Positions 7,394 to 14,399 of a DNA stretch of 14,475 nucleotides are shown piece by piece. Location: positions 1 to 14,475 of the forward strand of contig CAZUZI010000023.1 of assembly GCA_964625015.1 (NCBI GenBank). The letters run 5' to 3'. The notes below the pieces were generated by a model. That model ran no database searches. It saw nothing but the letters and a program-made list of their open reading frames with translations, and was not told the origin of the DNA. The translations under genes and the position numbers were made by a program. This DNA is from UBA5209 sp964625015. Lineage in GTDB: Bacteria; Patescibacteriota; Dojkabacteria; SC72. Each line of letters begins with the position of its first letter. Position 1 is the stretch's first letter.

Positions 7394-9083
7394 TTTAATA
7401 GTTGGAGAATATTTAAGAAGTTTAAAGGAAAGAAATGAGTTAGATTCAATATTCTTATTACTTCTTGATCAAATGGAATTCGAAATACAAAAATCAGCTC
7501 AATCTTCTCATGGACAACCTGAATATGGTAATGATATAACAGCGGTTAAAATTGATGATGATGGAATAAAAAAAATATTTATTTTCCAATTAAAAGGCGG
7601 TAATGATAAAAACATAAATGCAACGAATTTCAACAAAAAAGACGGTATACGAGAATCAATATTACAAGCTATTGATGTTAATTATATAGATAAAAGTAAA
7701 CCTGAATTATTCGGATTAAAGAAAAAAATTGTTTTGGTTCACAATGGAGAAATTAATAATAATATTAAAGAACAGTTTAATGGATTTATTGATAATAATT
7801 TTAATGATAATATAGATTTTGTTAGATGGGATATATTTAATTTAACAGAATTATTTTCTAAATATTTATTTAACGAGTATTTATTAGTAAAACAAGAATA
7901 TTTGAACTTATTTAAAAAATCCTTAGCCTTTATAGACATTCCAGAAGGGAATTTTATGTATTTTAAACAATTAGTAGACTCTATATTGGATGATTTAAAA
8001 GAATATAATGAGAAATATTTTAATAAAGTAATGGCTTTATTTAATATGATGAGTTCAATGATTTTTCATTACGCAAAAGAGGCAAATAATCTTGAACCGG
8101 CAAAACAATGTATTACATATATACTATTAAAATCGTGGGGTTGGGCATTAGAGAAAAACGTTGAAGATAAAGATAATGTTATTGAAAATATATTAAAATT
8201 AAATTTTATTCATTTTTTTATGTTAGATGAATATTTTTTAAAAACAATTCCTGTTACCAAAGAACAAGATGGGTTATTTATAAACAGCGGAAAGGATTAT
8301 GAAACAATAGGTTATCCAATTAGAGCTTTAGAATATATTGGATATCTTGTCATCTATATATATTTTTTCCCATTTTTCTTTTATAAAAAAGAGGATGAAT
8401 ATAAAAAAGTTTTAATTGGTAGTATAGAATCATTGATACAAATTCTTAAAAATAACAGCGGTTGTTCCCGGCCGCTACTTGACAATCATTCAGTACCTAT
8501 TTTATTGGTGATCAAGTTACTTTATGAAAATAGTAGATATGATATAATTAAAGATTATATTTTTGAAATATTTAATAATATTGCAAAGATTAAAACAATA
8601 AGAAATAGAATGCCGGAACTATATAATAATATTGATGCATTAGTAGAGTTTTGCGCTACTAATGAACGCCCATCAAATTATTACGATTCTTCATCATATT
8701 TATTGGAAATTCTTATTGAAATATGTATTAAATTTGATAATAATGATATTTTTAATGATTTTTCTGAATATCTAACTAAAAATATCGAGCTATTAGTTTA
8801 TTTTCCTCCGGAAGATATTGTTGAAAATGAACATATATTATTTCAAAAGGAACTAACAGATGTAGGATATTCTGATATTATTCAGATTAGAAAGATTGAA
8901 GATGCGTCATATCCATTAAAATCATTTGATGATTTGAAAAAAGAGTTGAATGAAATAAAAACAAAAAAACTTGAGTTTCGGACAGATAAACGAGGATTGA
9001 GGCATTTAAGATATTTAGCTCATTTGTTTTATAAAACACCTTTTTTCCCTGATGAATGGAGAATATTGATTGATAAAAAATAG
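7386..9083 (+). CDS. PD-(D/E)xK / Mrr-like nuclease-fold protein with long helical C-terminus
   Basis: The 565-residue protein starts at an ATG overlapping the upstream gene by eight bases, with GGGAG ten bases before it. The first 110 residues match the layout of Mrr-like restriction endonuclease folds. A helix (EYLRSLKERNELDSIFLLLL) is followed by EYGNDI (D50), a beta hairpin, then IFIFQLKGG (Q68, K70), a QxK variant of the ExK catalytic strand, and then a helix (RESILQAIDVNY). The strand FVRWDIFNLTELF at about 143-155 may complete the domain. Residues about 170-565 are predominantly helical with no recognised motif. The likely role is DNA binding or cleavage, perhaps held in check or directed by the helical-repeat partner. 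The Q for E replacement is common in active Mrr-like enzymes, but activity here is not proved. Confidence 0.75.
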   Translation: MINLIVGEYLRSLKERNELDSIFLLLLDQMEFEIQKSAQSSHGQPEYGNDITAVKIDDDGIKKIFIFQLKGGNDKNINATNFNKKDGIRESILQAIDVNYIDKSKPELFGLKKKIVLVHNGEINNNIKEQFNGFIDNNFNDNIDFVRWDIFNLTELFSKYLFNEYLLVKQEYLNLFKKSLAFIDIPEGNFMYFKQLVDSILDDLKEYNEKYFNKVMALFNMMSSMIFHYAKEANNLEPAKQCITYILLKSWGWALEKNVEDKDNVIENILKLNFIHFFMLDEYFLKTIPVTKEQDGLFINSGKDYETIGYPIRALEYIGYLVIYIYFFPFFFYKKEDEYKKVLIGSIESLIQILKNNSGCSRPLLDNHSVPILLVIKLLYENSRYDIIKDYIFEIFNNIAKIKTIRNRMPELYNNIDALVEFCATNERPSNYYDSSSYLLEILIEICIKFDNNDIFNDFSEYLTKNIELLVYFPPEDIVENEHILFQKELTDVGYSDIIQIRKIEDASYPLKSFDDLKKELNEIKTKKLEFRTDKRGLRHLRYLAHLFYKTPFFPDEWRILIDKK

Positions 9084-10023
9084 AATAAATGAAAGTAAAT
9101 TTATAAAAGGTCTTCAAAATCCTAATAATGATAATCCACAGACTCTTGAAGAATCAATAGGTGATAGACAAACCGATACTATTATTTCTTTTATAAGTTT
9201 ACTTTTGTTTTTTCAAAATATTTCTCCTTTCACAATTATTGATTATGGATGTGGTGGTTTTGGAAACCTTTTTTTCAATTTATTTAAGTACAATAAATCT
9301 AGTTGTGATTTTATTAAAAATCTTAATTATATCGGAATTGATTTAGATGAAAAAATATTTGATAATATTAAATTAAATATGTTTAATGAAACTATCAGTA
9401 ATTTTGGGAATTCTTTAAAGGATATTTCTGATGTTTTTATGTCAATTAATTTATATATTAATAAAATACAAAATAAGAAATATTTAAAGGCTGATATGGT
9501 AATTCTAAAAAATGTTATTCATGAAATTGAATTAAAAGATTTTCCGCAGTTAATTATTAATCTCTCACAAATTATAAATGAAAATGGACTAATTCTTATT
9601 TATGATTTTCAAGATTTTATATATGGTGAAAATCAGTTTAGGATTCCATGGCGTTTAGAAGATTCTCGAAAACTTTTAGATTTCTTGGAATTTGAAGTAT
9701 TGAGAGAAATTAATAGTTCTTATTATCTTGAAAAAGATGATTTGAATAATAAAACTCCTTTATATCTTATTTTAGGAAGAAAAACCAATACTTACAATAA
9801 TGATAAAACGGATGGTGAAATTAAAGATTATTTGATAAATTATTTTGATATTCGAAAGAACGAATATTTAGTAGCTTATAAGAATTTAGAAAGAGAAAAA
9901 ACAACTTGTGCTGTTAATTTAGAGATTTATAAGGAAATATCAGCGAAAAGCATAAAATATTCTACATATTTATCAAATATAACCATACAAATTGAGAATG
10001 CAATACAAGATTGGGGATTATAA
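9070..10023 (+). CDS. Class I SAM-dependent methyltransferase
   Basis: The 317-residue product has motif I IIDYGCGGFGNL (56-67; D58 and the glycines bind S-adenosylmethionine), an acidic strand end YIGIDLDE (87-94, D91 for the ribose), and ADMVILKNVIHEI (141-153) in the motif IV region. A strand-rich segment GLILIYDFQDF (173-183) comes next. After about residue 240 comes a helical tail. There is no NPPY or PC motif, so it is not an obvious DNA methyltransferase. Small molecule, protein or RNA could be the substrate. The start is taken as TTG at 9070, overlapping the previous gene by 14 bases, because GGAG (9058-9061) lies eight bases upstream. The nearby ATG at 9089 is out of frame and soon meets a stop. 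It lies within the operon between the nuclease-fold and kinase genes. Confidence 0.82.
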   Translation: MIKNRINESKFIKGLQNPNNDNPQTLEESIGDRQTDTIISFISLLLFFQNISPFTIIDYGCGGFGNLFFNLFKYNKSSCDFIKNLNYIGIDLDEKIFDNIKLNMFNETISNFGNSLKDISDVFMSINLYINKIQNKKYLKADMVILKNVIHEIELKDFPQLIINLSQIINENGLILIYDFQDFIYGENQFRIPWRLEDSRKLLDFLEFEVLREINSSYYLEKDDLNNKTPLYLILGRKTNTYNNDKTDGEIKDYLINYFDIRKNEYLVAYKNLEREKTTCAVNLEIYKEISAKSIKYSTYLSNITIQIENAIQDWGL

Positions 10024-10049
10024 AATATTATTAATTATTAGGAAACAGA

Positions 10050-11894
10050 ATGAATTATTTAAAGATTGTATCAAATATTTGTAAATCAATAAATTATAAT
10101 ACAAAAAAAATAGAAAAGATTGGTGAAGGTGGTAGCGGAATTGTTTATAAAATTTATAAAGATAATAATGAATATGCAATAAAAATATTATCAGATAATT
10201 CAATACTCAAAAGATTTGAAAATGAAATAAAAATTAGTAAACAACTAAAAGGGAATGGTATTATTGAAATAGAAAATGATGGGGAGTTAGATGGAATAAA
10301 ATATTATATAATGCCATTTCTAATACCTTTAGATAAATACTGTTTTAAAAATTATTGGGAAACTATTGAATGTATTAAAAAAATTATAAAAACACTTTCT
10401 TATATGGCTTCTAAAGGAATATTTCATAGAGATATAAAACCAAGTAACATCGTTATTGATGAAAAAAATAATGAGGTTTTTTTAATTGATCTTGGGTTAA
10501 TAAAAGATGTATTTAATGTATCAATTAATACTGAAAAAAAAGAAAGAATTGGTTCGCTTACATTTATTGCCCCAGAAAGAATCCGACCAAATGATAATGA
10601 AATAATTAATAACGAGAAAGCTGATGTATATTCCCTTGGAATGACAATTTGGTCATTATTAACAAAAGAAAAAAAGGGTTTTGGTGGTCAATATTCAAAA
10701 TTAGATTTAAAAAATAATTTTAATTCAAGAAAAGTAGATTTTGAAGGAGTATCAATTATCGAAGATTTAATTGAGAAATGTACTTCTATAAACCCAAATC
10801 AAAGACCTAATTTTAGTGAAGTATTCTCAGAAATTAATAAATTTAATAAAAATAATTTGCACTTATCTGATTTTTATTCTAATTCACAATTTGCATTTAG
10901 ACAGACAAAACCAGATTATATTATATGGGAGAATCCAAATGAAATAGCACAGGTTTTAACTGGAGTTATTAAAAGGAAATATCCATTAGAAATATTATTA
11001 TATAACGGGGATGGGTGGTTGAATTTAGAAAAAATCACCTCATCTAAAATTTATGAAGGATTTATAGAATTATATGCTAATTCAGAAATGTTATATCCTT
11101 ATCTTATGGCTCCAAAATATTTATTATTAGCAAATTTTGAAGATATCCCTTTTTATATTTTAGAATCTAAAATATTCAGGGAATTTAAAAAAAAAATTAA
11201 ATATGATGATGATTTTGTTTGGATGCAACCTGTATGCGAATTAAATAAATTTAATTTTACATATCAGATTTGTTATAATTATAATGATTTTAATTCTAAA
11301 GAAATACCCAAAACAGCACGAGCATTTAATATAATAATTAAAGGGAGTTTTTTAATACAATTAATTAATCAGGAAAATAGAACATTAGAAAACATTTGGG
11401 AAAAACATCCAGAATTATTTTGTTTTAATCTACCATTTTCTAAAAAAAATAAAAAATTTGAGAATAGAAAATTATTTAAATTTCATGAAGTAAATTCATT
11501 TAAATCAAGAGATTCTTTGCTATCTGAATCAGAAGAATCTAATATAAATTTATTTATTGATTTCTTAATCTCTCAAAAAAATAAATATGGGGATAGAATT
11601 AATATTAATACTATAAACTCATATTTTTTGTCTCCAGAAACTGAAGATTATATAAAAACAATATTAGAAATATCTCAGCAAACAGTAAACAATTTCAGTT
11701 TTTCCCCTTTTTATATTCAGCTTAATCATGCTTATGATGAATTTAATATGAAAGATAATAAATCTGATTATCATATTAATAGGCATCCTGAACATAGTAT
11801 AAATCTATTAATGAGAAAATTGTATTTATTTTTATACAAATATTCTGATAATCAAGAAAAATATTATGAATTATTCAGAAATTCTCTAAATTAA
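10050..11894 (+). CDS. Serine/threonine protein kinase with unknown C-terminal domain
   Basis: Residues about 15-265 form a complete eukaryotic-type kinase domain: glycine loop IGEGGSG (24-30), AIKIL with K45, helix-C glutamate E59, catalytic HRDIKPSN (126-133), DLG in place of DFG (147-149), APE (174-176), DVYSLG (192-197) and QRP (251-253). All catalytic residues are present. Residues about 270-614 show no family I recognise. They contain YLLLANFEDIPFYILESKIF, and near the end a His/Asn-rich stretch (YHINRHPEHS) and a helical tail. No membrane segment or PASTA repeat is visible, so it is probably cytosolic. AGGAA (10040-10044) lies five bases before the ATG, 26 bases after the methyltransferase stop. 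It is the last gene of the four-gene set and ends four bases from the convergent TOPRIM gene. It may phosphorylate its operon partners or a host factor, which is inference. Confidence 0.9.
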   Translation: MNYLKIVSNICKSINYNTKKIEKIGEGGSGIVYKIYKDNNEYAIKILSDNSILKRFENEIKISKQLKGNGIIEIENDGELDGIKYYIMPFLIPLDKYCFKNYWETIECIKKIIKTLSYMASKGIFHRDIKPSNIVIDEKNNEVFLIDLGLIKDVFNVSINTEKKERIGSLTFIAPERIRPNDNEIINNEKADVYSLGMTIWSLLTKEKKGFGGQYSKLDLKNNFNSRKVDFEGVSIIEDLIEKCTSINPNQRPNFSEVFSEINKFNKNNLHLSDFYSNSQFAFRQTKPDYIIWENPNEIAQVLTGVIKRKYPLEILLYNGDGWLNLEKITSSKIYEGFIELYANSEMLYPYLMAPKYLLLANFEDIPFYILESKIFREFKKKIKYDDDFVWMQPVCELNKFNFTYQICYNYNDFNSKEIPKTARAFNIIIKGSFLIQLINQENRTLENIWEKHPELFCFNLPFSKKNKKFENRKLFKFHEVNSFKSRDSLLSESEESNINLFIDFLISQKNKYGDRININTINSYFLSPETEDYIKTILEISQQTVNNFSFSPFYIQLNHAYDEFNMKDNKSDYHINRHPEHSINLLMRKLYLFLYKYSDNQEKYYELFRNSLN

Positions 11895-11898
11895 ATTT

Positions 11899-12495
11899 TC
11901 ATTTCTCAATCATCTCCCTTAATGGTTTCAAAATGTCCTCCAGATTGTTATAAATCAATTCCATATCAAGATATTCTATAAATTTATAACAATAATGTCC
12001 CTTTTGATAGATTCTATTTTTACCTTTGAAAAGATTTTTTATTTTATCAAGACCGGAATTCCCTTTTATAGTTGGAATTTGTGAATATCCTAAAAATTTA
12101 CATATTCCGGTTGAATCAATAATAAACCAATCTTCAATCATTTTTTCGGCTTTTATATGGAGAATGTTTTTAATTCTGCATTCTTTCCGTATCTTTTTTT
12201 CAACATCAGTCCAGCTAAATGGAGGTTTTGGAGCGAATTCAAACACATCAGTATCATAACAGAGAACAATAGAAAAATCAGTATCAGGGTAGTTTGGCTT
12301 TATTTCATTTTTAATTTTGTTTATCATTTTAAGCTGATAATTACCGATTCCCCTGATATTTATTATAATGATAATTTTATTAGATGATTTCTTCCATGAG
12401 TTAATGAGTTTTTCATAAAAAACTTTATCAGTTTCTCCTTCAACAAAAAGAATAATTCCGGTTTCAATTTCATTTTTTTTAATATGTTTAACCAT
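11899..12495 (-). CDS. TOPRIM-domain protein, partner of the adjacent ATPase
   Basis: The 198-residue product opens with IILFVEGETDKVFYEKLI, where E19, G20 and D23 form the TOPRIM EGxxD motif. Later LCYDTDVFEF gives the metal-binding DxD (D81, D83). These are the two acidic motifs of OLD-family, primase and topoisomerase TOPRIM folds. The protein is short and has no ATPase domain of its own. That domain is in the gene upstream, which ends 12 bases before this start, so together they look like a split OLD nuclease. PARIS has the same order (AriA ATPase, AriB TOPRIM). Here the TOPRIM partner seems shorter than AriB as I remember it, and another ATPase/TOPRIM family (for example DUF4276-type) is equally possible. 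A weak GGA at 12505-12507 lies nine bases before the ATG. The gene converges on the kinase gene with four bases between stops. Confidence 0.8.
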   Translation of the reverse strand: MVKHIKKNEIETGIILFVEGETDKVFYEKLINSWKKSSNKIIIIINIRGIGNYQLKMINKIKNEIKPNYPDTDFSIVLCYDTDVFEFAPKPPFSWTDVEKKIRKECRIKNILHIKAEKMIEDWFIIDSTGICKFLGYSQIPTIKGNSGLDKIKNLFKGKNRIYQKGHYCYKFIEYLDMELIYNNLEDILKPLREMIEK

Positions 12496-12507
12496 TAATT
12501 TTGTCCG

Positions 12508-13794
12508 TTAAAATAATTCTTCTACTAAATCAGGATTTTCGTAACACTCAACAAGTTTATCAAAGATAAAATCACCGATTGATTCTCCTTGTTGCTCCGC
12601 TGATTTCATTATTGATTTCTGTTTTATTTTTTTTATTTTTTTAAATTGAGCATAACCTTTTTCAGATGGTATTCCTATATAAATATTATCGAATCCAAGA
12701 TATTTAATTAAATATGGGGAGTGGCTTGTAATTAATAATCTACATTCGGGGGCGATTTCTTTTAACAGAATCAATATTTTTTGTAATAAATATGGATGAA
12801 CACAATTTTCAAGTTCTTCAAATGATATTAAAGGGATTTTATGTTTATCGGCTAAAAGAGCTTCGGTAAGAAAAAGAAAAATTCTTTTTGTTCCGGTTGA
12901 GAGGGAAGAAAAATTTATCGGTTGATTTATGGTGTCATCCTGAACATAAAGAGCATAGATTTTATCCATGATTTTAAAGGGTATTTTTTCATTATTGACT
13001 ACTTTTTCCGGTTTAAATTCTTTTGATATTGGCTCAACTGATTTTAGATTGGGAAATAAAGATAAAAAAGAATTTATCAGAAGCTCATATTTATCTTTTG
13101 TATCTTCATCTGCTTTAAGTTCATATATTATTCTTGAAATGTTACTCCCATAATTTTTATCAAGAATAAACTTTTCATTATTTTCTATTTCAAAAGGGAA
13201 GAAATTAAAAGAGTCAGTAGGATCGTAAAATGTTAAAGGGTCAAATCTTAAATTATTTAAATCTTTAATTTTATCTAAATAATATAAATCAAAGTGAATA
13301 AGTTTATTTATTATAAGTTCATCTCTTTCTGTTTTAATTTCTTTGTCTGCTCTGCCTGTTTCGGATGTTTTATAATATCCGATATTATCAGAATCTCTTT
13401 TTATATAAGTTGTAAATTTATCATTAATCTTGTCTTTAATTTTCAGATTTTCAGAAATAATTCTGTTACCGCTTTTATCAGTTTTATACCATTCAAAAGA
13501 AAAATCGTAATTTATAAAATATTCAGTATTATTAATAATATTCTTTAATTCAATTTCAAAGAAAAAATTTTTATCCGCTGTTGATTTATTTATCGGGATT
13601 AATGGAATATGTTTCATATAGGAAGTTTTTATTTTATTTGGAACATTGATATAAGTTAAAGCAAATTTAATTCCCTCTATAAGATTTGATTTGCCATAAT
13701 TATTTAAACTCAACAATGCTGTAATATTACTAAATTCTATTTCTGTTTCAAAGATGTTTTTAAACCCATCAAGTTTAATTTTTAATATTTCCAT
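12508..13794 (-). CDS. AAA15/OLD-like ATPase
   Basis: From the chosen start the protein is 428 residues. It begins MEILKIKLDGFKNI, the usual N-terminal strand of SMC/RecF-like ATPases. Walker A is SLNNYGKSN (29-37), the signature motif is LSTGTKR (298-304), Walker B is LISFEELEN (322-330) followed by VHP, and the switch histidine lies in TSHSP (356-360). This is a complete ABC-type ATPase of the AAA15/AbiEii/OLD group. The frame is open for 64 more residues upstream, but ATG 13794 is preferred: AAGGAA (13801-13806) lies six bases upstream, and the extension is low-complexity Tyr/Ile-rich translation of the promoter region. It heads a two-gene minus-strand operon with the TOPRIM gene. By analogy with PARIS or OLD systems the ATPase would sense a phage trigger and release or activate the TOPRIM protein. 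Confidence 0.88.
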   Translation of the reverse strand: MEILKIKLDGFKNIFETEIEFSNITALLSLNNYGKSNLIEGIKFALTYINVPNKIKTSYMKHIPLIPINKSTADKNFFFEIELKNIINNTEYFINYDFSFEWYKTDKSGNRIISENLKIKDKINDKFTTYIKRDSDNIGYYKTSETGRADKEIKTERDELIINKLIHFDLYYLDKIKDLNNLRFDPLTFYDPTDSFNFFPFEIENNEKFILDKNYGSNISRIIYELKADEDTKDKYELLINSFLSLFPNLKSVEPISKEFKPEKVVNNEKIPFKIMDKIYALYVQDDTINQPINFSSLSTGTKRIFLFLTEALLADKHKIPLISFEELENCVHPYLLQKILILLKEIAPECRLLITSHSPYLIKYLGFDNIYIGIPSEKGYAQFKKIKKIKQKSIMKSAEQQGESIGDFIFDKLVECYENPDLVEELF

Positions 13795-13800
13795 TTTGTT

Positions 13801-13806
13801 TTCCTT
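13801..13806 (-). promoter_or_regulatory. Ribosome binding site that sets the ATPase start
   Basis: On the minus strand this reads AAGGAA, six bases before the ATG at 13794. It favours that start over the longer frame beginning at 13986. Confidence 0.7.
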
Positions 13807-13820
13807 ATTATGTGAAACAA

Positions 13821-13847
13821 TATATATCTTATATCGTAAGATATATA
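13821..13847. repeat. 11-bp perfect inverted repeat upstream of the ATPase gene
   Basis: TATATATCTTA (13821-13831) and TAAGATATATA (13837-13847) are exact reverse complements around TATCG. The element lies 27 bases upstream of the ATPase ATG, at or just after the predicted minus-strand transcription start. It could be an operator or a leader-RNA hairpin. Confidence 0.65.
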
Positions 13848-13851
13848 ATAA

Positions 13852-13880
13852 AATATAATATATTATAAAATAATATGCAA
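13852..13880 (-). promoter_or_regulatory. Candidate promoter for the ATPase/TOPRIM operon
   Basis: On the minus strand TTGCAT (13880-13875) and TATATT (13857-13852) are separated by 17 bases, which would start transcription near 13845. Base composition makes -10-like hexamers frequent here, so support is modest. The position upstream of the ATPase start and the overlap with palindromes are the main arguments. Confidence 0.4.
13854..13867. repeat. 14-bp perfect palindrome
   Basis: TATAATATATTATA is self-complementary and overlaps the candidate minus-strand -10 region. In DNA this AT-rich such a palindrome can arise by chance. I list it because it sits between two longer ones. Confidence 0.4.
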
Positions 13881-13898
13881 TAAAATATTGCATATTAT
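13870..13898. repeat. 13-bp perfect inverted repeat, likely operator
   Basis: ATAATATGCAATA (13870-13882) and TATTGCATATTAT (13886-13898) are exact reverse complements with AAA between them. The repeat covers the candidate -35 of the minus-strand promoter and ends 12 bases before the -35 of the plus-strand promoter. A dimeric regulator bound here could affect both directions. No regulator gene is evident in the window. Confidence 0.6.
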
Positions 13899-13909
13899 AC
13901 AAAAAATTA

Positions 13910-13938
13910 TTGACTAAATATAAATGTGTTGTTATATT
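13910..13938 (+). promoter_or_regulatory. Sigma70-like promoter for the leader RNA and DUF2188 gene
   Basis: TTGACT (13910-13915) and TATATT (13933-13938) are separated by exactly 17 bases. Transcription would begin near 13945, giving a leader of about 180 bases before the DUF2188 start. Confidence 0.7.
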
Positions 13939-13944
13939 ATAGGT

Positions 13945-14117
13945 GAAAAAATTAGAACTTTGAAAAGCTTTGTTAAAGCAGATCAAAGTTCCTTACATGT
14001 CCCGAATTCGGGAGGTTAGGGACATAGACTTTTTCCCTACGGTAATATATCGGCAATATCTTATCGTATAAATTAATTAAAAAGTCAAGTCAAACCTCCA
14101 AATCTATTATTAAAAAC
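13945..14117 (+). ncRNA. Structured leader RNA with three stem-loops and alternative pairings
   Basis: Stem 1: GAACTTTG (13955-13962) with CAAAGTTC (13984-13991), enclosing GCTTT/AAAGC (13967-13971/13975-13979) around a three-base loop. Stem 2: ATGTCCC (13997-14003) with GGGACAT (14019-14025), competing with CCCG/CGGG (14001-14004/14009-14012) and with TAGGGA/TCCCTA (14017-14022/14034-14039). Stem 3: TACGGTAA (14038-14045) with TTATCGTA (14061-14068, one G-T pair), extended inward by ATAT pairs. An outer stem GACTTTTT (14027-14034) with AAAAAGTC (14079-14086) encloses stem 3. A good promoter precedes it and the DUF2188 ribosome binding site follows. I match it to no riboswitch I know. It may be a cis-regulatory leader or a separate small RNA. 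Confidence 0.6.
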
Positions 14118-14122
14118 AGGAG
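14118..14122 (+). promoter_or_regulatory. Ribosome binding site of the DUF2188 gene
   Basis: AGGAG lies five bases before the ATG at 14128. It directly follows the folded leader, so access to it could be controlled by the RNA structure. Confidence 0.7.
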
Positions 14123-14127
14123 CAGAT

Positions 14128-14355
14128 ATGGGCAAGAATCAACATGTTGTTCCAAACGGAACAAATTGGGCGGTAAAAGGCGCAGGAAATATTAAAAATA
14201 CTGCTATTGCAAAGACTCAAAAACAGGCAATTGATATTGCAAAAGAAATCGCTATAAATAAAAAAGCTGAAGTTGTAATTCATCGTCCAAACGGTCAGAT
14301 AAGAGATAAAGACAGTTATGGTAATGATTCGAGTTACAAAGATACTAAATTTTAG
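14128..14355 (+). CDS. DUF2188 family small protein
   Basis: The 75-residue product fits the DUF2188 pattern from end to end: HVVPN (6-10), NWAVKGAG (13-20), AKTQKQAIDIAKEIA (28-42), AEVVIHRPNGQIRDKDSYGND (47-67). The family is short, soluble and of unknown biochemical function, and it is common on plasmids and in accessory regions. Length is normal. The gene stands alone: its own promoter (13910-13938), a long folded leader, AGGAG five bases before the ATG, and a strong terminator 15 bases after the stop. Its codon use is less extreme than that of the AT-rich cargo block. The unusually long leader for so small a gene suggests post-transcriptional control or that the RNA has its own function. 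Confidence 0.88.
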   Translation: MGKNQHVVPNGTNWAVKGAGNIKNTAIAKTQKQAIDIAKEIAINKKAEVVIHRPNGQIRDKDSYGNDSSYKDTKF

Positions 14356-14370
14356 TGCAGGTATTATTTT

Positions 14371-14399
14371 GGCTATATGTTAATTCATATAGCCTTTTT
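14371..14399 (+). terminator. Rho-independent terminator
   Basis: GGCTATATG (14371-14379) pairs perfectly with CATATAGCC (14386-14394) around TTAATT and is followed by TTTTT (14395-14399). It closes the DUF2188 transcription unit. Confidence 0.9.

Noticed and set aside
8986..9083. Possible copy of the restriction gene end in the nuclease-fold gene (GLRHLRYLAHLF against DLRHFIKVCNVL)
   Set aside because: Only a short loose match. The diagnostic EIQG.IDELTR.WV end is absent, so I treat it as coincidence.
9089..9106. ATG at 9089 as start of the methyltransferase
   Set aside because: It is out of frame with the methyltransferase and reaches TAA after five codons.
1020..11894. BREX, DISARM or Pgl system
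   Set aside because: The kinase and NPPY methyltransferase are suggestive, but there is no PglZ phosphatase, no BrxC/PglY ATPase, no helicase and no PLD protein in the window.
12026..12387. Two plus-strand frames opposite the TOPRIM gene
   Set aside because: They overlap each other and the strongly supported TOPRIM gene, with no family resemblance.
13795..13986. 64-residue N-terminal extension of the ATPase
   Set aside because: Low-complexity Tyr/Ile-rich translation of the palindromic promoter region. The ATG at 13794 has AAGGAA at correct spacing and begins the normal N-terminal strand of the family.
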